NCBI GenBank assembly: GCA_017987615.1 | Contig: JAGNTI010000003.1 | Span: forward strand, 1 to 8,691 | Direction of reading: 5' to 3' | DNA from: Sediminibacterium sp. | GTDB taxonomy: Bacteria; Bacteroidota; Bacteroidia; Chitinophagales; Chitinophagaceae | Length of the DNA stretch: 8,691 nucleotides | Part shown: piece after piece, positions 7,151-8,691 of the stretch | Position numbering within the stretch: position 1 is the stretch's first letter | Layout of the letters: each line of letters opens with the position of its first letter | Notes under the pieces: generated by a model | Seen by the model: the letters and a program-made list of their open reading frames with translations, nothing else | Databases searched by the model: none | What the model was told of the DNA's origin: nothing | Program-made: the position numbers and the translations under genes

Positions 7151-7531
7151 ATGCCTACAATACAGCAATTAGTTAGAAAAGGTCGTGAAATTATCAAGGC
7201 TAAAAGTAAGTCTAGGGCTTTAGATGCGTGTCCGCAACGTCGTGGTGTATGTACCAGGGTGTATACGACAACGCCTAAAAAGCCAAACTCTGCCCTACGT
7301 AAAGTAGCGAAAGTGCGTTTGACAAACAAGATTGAGGTTATTGCCTACATCCCAGGTGAAGGTCATAACTTACAAGAACACTCTATCGTATTAATCCGTG
7401 GTGGTCGTGTTAAAGACTTACCAGGTGTACGTTATCACATTGTTCGTGGTAGCCTCGATACTGCAGGTGTTAAAGACCGTAAGCAGTCTCGTTCTAAGTA
7501 CGGTACTAAAAAAGAAAAGGCTAAAAAATAG
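7151..7531 (+). CDS. rpsL: 30S ribosomal protein S12
   Basis: The 126-residue product is full length for S12, the small-subunit protein at the decoding centre that controls tRNA selection accuracy. Family blocks are unmistakable: [12 protein letters not shown] at the start, [25 protein letters not shown] (27-51), EGHNLQEHS (70-78), [15 protein letters not shown] (82-96) and [13 protein letters not shown] near the end. Positions where streptomycin resistance or dependence arises are wild type: K43 and K44 in PKKP, R86, K88 and P91. D89 is the residue that RimO methylthiolates in other bacteria. The C-terminus is Lys-rich (KKEKAKK). No Shine-Dalgarno sequence precedes the ATG, as expected in this phylum. 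It is followed after 42 nt by rpsG, and the two form a short operon from the promoter at 7094-7124. Confidence 0.98.
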   Translation: MPTIQQLVRKGREIIKAKSKSRALDACPQRRGVCTRVYTTTPKKPNSALRKVAKVRLTNKIEVIAYIPGEGHNLQEHSIVLIRGGRVKDLPGVRYHIVRGSLDTAGVKDRKQSRSKYGTKKEKAKK

Positions 7532-7573
7532 TCTCTAAAAAAATTATTACAAAAAAGCTAATAAGTAGATCAC

Positions 7574-8041
7574 ATGCGTAAAGCACAAGCCAAAAAATTA
7601 CCCCTAGCTCCTGATGGACGTTTCAATGATAAATTGGTTACTCGTTTCATTAATAACTTAATGTGGCAGGGTAAAAAAAGTACTGCAATCAACATTTTCT
7701 ATGATGCAGTAGACAAGGTTACTAAAATGACCGGTGAAGATGGTTATGAAGTATGGAAAAGAGCCGTTGCTAACGTAACGCCTGCTGTTGAAGTACGTAG
7801 CCGTCGTATTGGTGGTGCTACTTTCCAAATTCCTTCAGAAGTACGTGCAGATCGTAAAATTTCATTGAGTATGAAATGGTTAATCCGTTTCAGCCGTGAA
7901 AGAAATGGTCGTACCATGGCTGACAAATTAGCGAACGAAATGTTAGCTGCTAGTAAGGGTGAAGGTGCTGCTTTCAAAAAGAAAGAAGATACACACCGTA
8001 TGGCTGAGGCGAACAAAGCGTTCTCTCACTTTAAAATTTAA
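7574..8041 (+). CDS. rpsG: 30S ribosomal protein S7
   Basis: The 155-residue product matches the usual short form of S7, the primary 16S rRNA-binding protein that nucleates assembly of the 30S head and contacts the E site. Conserved blocks are LVTRFINNLMWQGKKSTA (21-38), PAVEVRSRRIGGATFQIP (70-87), the basic helix region around MKWLIRFSRERNGRTMADKLANE (100-122) and KKKEDTHRMAEANKAFSH (135-152), ending in FKI. In E. coli S7 represses the str operon by binding the rpsL-rpsG gap. Here that gap (7532-7573) is only 42 nt of A-rich sequence with no obvious helix, so that control is not visible. A strong terminator follows 22 nt after the stop, which makes rpsG the last gene of its transcript. Confidence 0.98.
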   Translation: MRKAQAKKLPLAPDGRFNDKLVTRFINNLMWQGKKSTAINIFYDAVDKVTKMTGEDGYEVWKRAVANVTPAVEVRSRRIGGATFQIPSEVRADRKISLSMKWLIRFSRERNGRTMADKLANEMLAASKGEGAAFKKKEDTHRMAEANKAFSHFKI

Positions 8042-8062
8042 TTTCAATCTAACTGCTTATAT

Positions 8063-8093
8063 AAGCCCCAAACTTAGGTTTGGGGCTTTTTTT
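8063..8093 (+). terminator. Intrinsic terminator after rpsG
   Basis: AAGCCCCAAAC (8063-8073), loop TTAG, and GTTTGGGGCTT (8078-8088) form a perfect 11-bp stem, and the stem end merges into a run of seven T (8087-8093). It separates the rpsL-rpsG transcript from fusA. Confidence 0.92.
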
Positions 8094-8127
8094 GTGCATA
8101 ATTAATTAATAAATTACACTGGAAACC

Positions 8128-8157
8128 TTTTTCCAATTGGTATAATTATTACCTTTG
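8128..8157 (+). promoter_or_regulatory. fusA promoter, Bacteroidota type with weak -33
   Basis: TACCTTTG at 8150-8157 is an exact TAnnTTTG -7 box, within ATTACCTTTGCCG (8148-8160), which is identical to the rpsL promoter core. The -33 region offers only a T-run (8128-8132) 17-18 nt upstream instead of TTTG. An A/T-rich block lies farther upstream. Confidence 0.7.
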
Positions 8158-8169
8158 CCGCCTCGAAAA

Positions 8170-8189
8170 TTGAGGAACTGTTTCCTCAA
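8170..8189 (+). promoter_or_regulatory. Hairpin in the fusA 5' leader
   Basis: TTGAGGAA (8170-8177), loop CTGT, and TTCCTCAA (8182-8189) form a perfect 8-bp stem. An upstream CCTC (8161-8164) could instead pair with GAGG (8172-8175), which would exclude the main hairpin. No T-run follows, so it is not a terminator. A regulatory role is inferred. Confidence 0.5.
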
Positions 8190-8215
8190 GCAAAACTTAA
8201 AAAACAAGCACTATT

Positions 8216-8691
8216 ATGGCTGACTTGAAATTTCAAAGAAACTTTGGTATCGCCGCACACATTGATGCTGGTAAAACCACTACAACAGAGCGTATCTTGC
8301 GCTACACAGGTATGATTCATAAAATTGGTGAAGTGCACGATGGTGCTGCTACTACCGATTGGATGGAGCAAGAAAAAGAAAGAGGTATTACCATTACTTC
8401 TGCTGCGGTTAGCTGCCAATGGAATTTTCCTACTGTAAAAGGTAAGGCGGATGCTAATACAAAAAGTTATTACTTCAATATCATCGATACTCCGGGTCAC
8501 GTGGATTTTACCGTAGAGGTAGAGCGTTCTATGCGTGTATTAGATGGTTTGATTGCACTTTTCTCTGCAGTTGATGGGGTAGAACCACAATCAGAAACAG
8601 TATGGCGTCAAGCAAACCGTTATAAAGTTCCACGTATTGGTTTCGTTAACAAAATGGACCGTGCTGGTGCAGACTTTTTAATGGTAGTAAA
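8216..8691 (+). CDS. fusA: Translation elongation factor G, N-terminal part (cut by window edge)
   Basis: The frame opens at ATG 8216 and is still open at 8691, giving 158 residues of the GTPase (G) domain. EF-G is the cytosolic GTPase that drives ribosomal translocation and, with RRF, ribosome recycling. All G motifs expected in this part are intact: G1 [13 protein letters not shown] (14-26), G2 ERGIT (55-59), G3 DTPGH (91-95) and G4 NKMD (145-148). The stretch [20 protein letters not shown] (69-88) between G2 and G3 appears somewhat longer than in E. coli. The preceding terminator and the promoter at 8128-8157 show that it is transcribed on its own or from a new start rather than simply as the third gene of the rpsL-rpsG operon. 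The family may include paralogues (EF-G2), but the location beside rpsG points to the main EF-G. Confidence 0.97.
   Translation, partial: MADLKFQRNFGIAAHIDAGKTTTTERILRYTGMIHKIGEVHDGAATTDWMEQEKERGITITSAAVSCQWNFPTVKGKADANTKSYYFNIIDTPGHVDFTVEVERSMRVLDGLIALFSAVDGVEPQSETVWRQANRYKVPRIGFVNKMDRAGADFLMVV

Larger units (their letters stand above)
8094..8215 (+). other. fusA upstream region and 5' leader
   Basis: This 122-bp stretch after the rpsG terminator has a very A/T-rich left part (8101-8116, containing the palindrome TAATTAATTA), the fusA promoter, and a leader of roughly 55 nt. The leader contains a hairpin at 8170-8189 and an A-rich stretch just before the ATG. No separate gene was seen. Confidence 0.7.

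Noticed and set aside
7072..7329. Minus-strand open frame opposite rpsL
   Set aside because: It is the shadow of a highly conserved ribosomal gene and spans its promoter; no family signal.
7532..7573. S7-binding regulatory site between rpsL and rpsG as in E. coli
   Set aside because: The gap is 42 nt of A-rich sequence with no visible helix, so there is no evidence for it here.
8186..8500. Minus-strand open frame opposite fusA
   Set aside because: The plus-strand frame encodes EF-G with all G motifs; the opposite frame has no coding features.

Overview
The window reads as a chromosomal segment of a Bacteroidota bacterium, most likely of the Chitinophagales/Sphingobacteriales type. The pointers are a very large secreted protein with a C-terminal type IX secretion (T9SS) sorting domain, Bacteroidota-type promoters (TTTG, about 19 nt, TAnnTTTG), A/T-rich leaders without Shine-Dalgarno sequences, and strongly bacteroidotal S12, S7 and EF-G proteins. 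Genus-level placement is not possible from sequence reading alone.

Layout. (1) Positions 1-2211 hold a tightly packed minus-strand operon, read right to left: a 188-residue protein of unknown function (possible DNA polymerase III psi/HolD-like fold), then rdgB (house-cleaning ITP/XTP pyrophosphatase), then a secreted glycoside hydrolase family 3 enzyme that runs off the left edge. The gaps between these genes are only 3 and 2 nt. (2) Divergent from it on the plus strand is ilvE (branched-chain aminotransferase) at 2280-3344, with promoter -7 boxes for both directions packed into 2256-2274. (3) Convergent with ilvE, and overlapping its 3' end by 11 bp, is a 1201-residue minus-strand modular surface/secreted protein with a T9SS type A C-terminal domain (3334-6939). 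(4) From 7094 onward lies the 'str' ribosomal region on the plus strand: promoter, rpsL (S12), rpsG (S7), a strong intrinsic terminator, a second promoter, and the start of fusA (EF-G), cut by the right edge.

How the parts relate. rpsL, rpsG and fusA are the translation-machinery block. Here fusA is separated from rpsL-rpsG by a terminator and has its own promoter, which shares a 13-bp core with the rpsL promoter. RdgB and IlvE are housekeeping enzymes. The GH3 enzyme and the T9SS protein are envelope/extracellular functions typical of polysaccharide-degrading or surface-associated Bacteroidota.

I see no CRISPR array, phage, insertion sequence, tRNA or defence system, and no clear undescribed multi-gene system. 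The best second-look items are the possible psi-like fold of the 188-residue protein, a perfect 13-bp hairpin inside the T9SS gene, the face-to-face promoters at 2256-2274, and the fusA leader structure.
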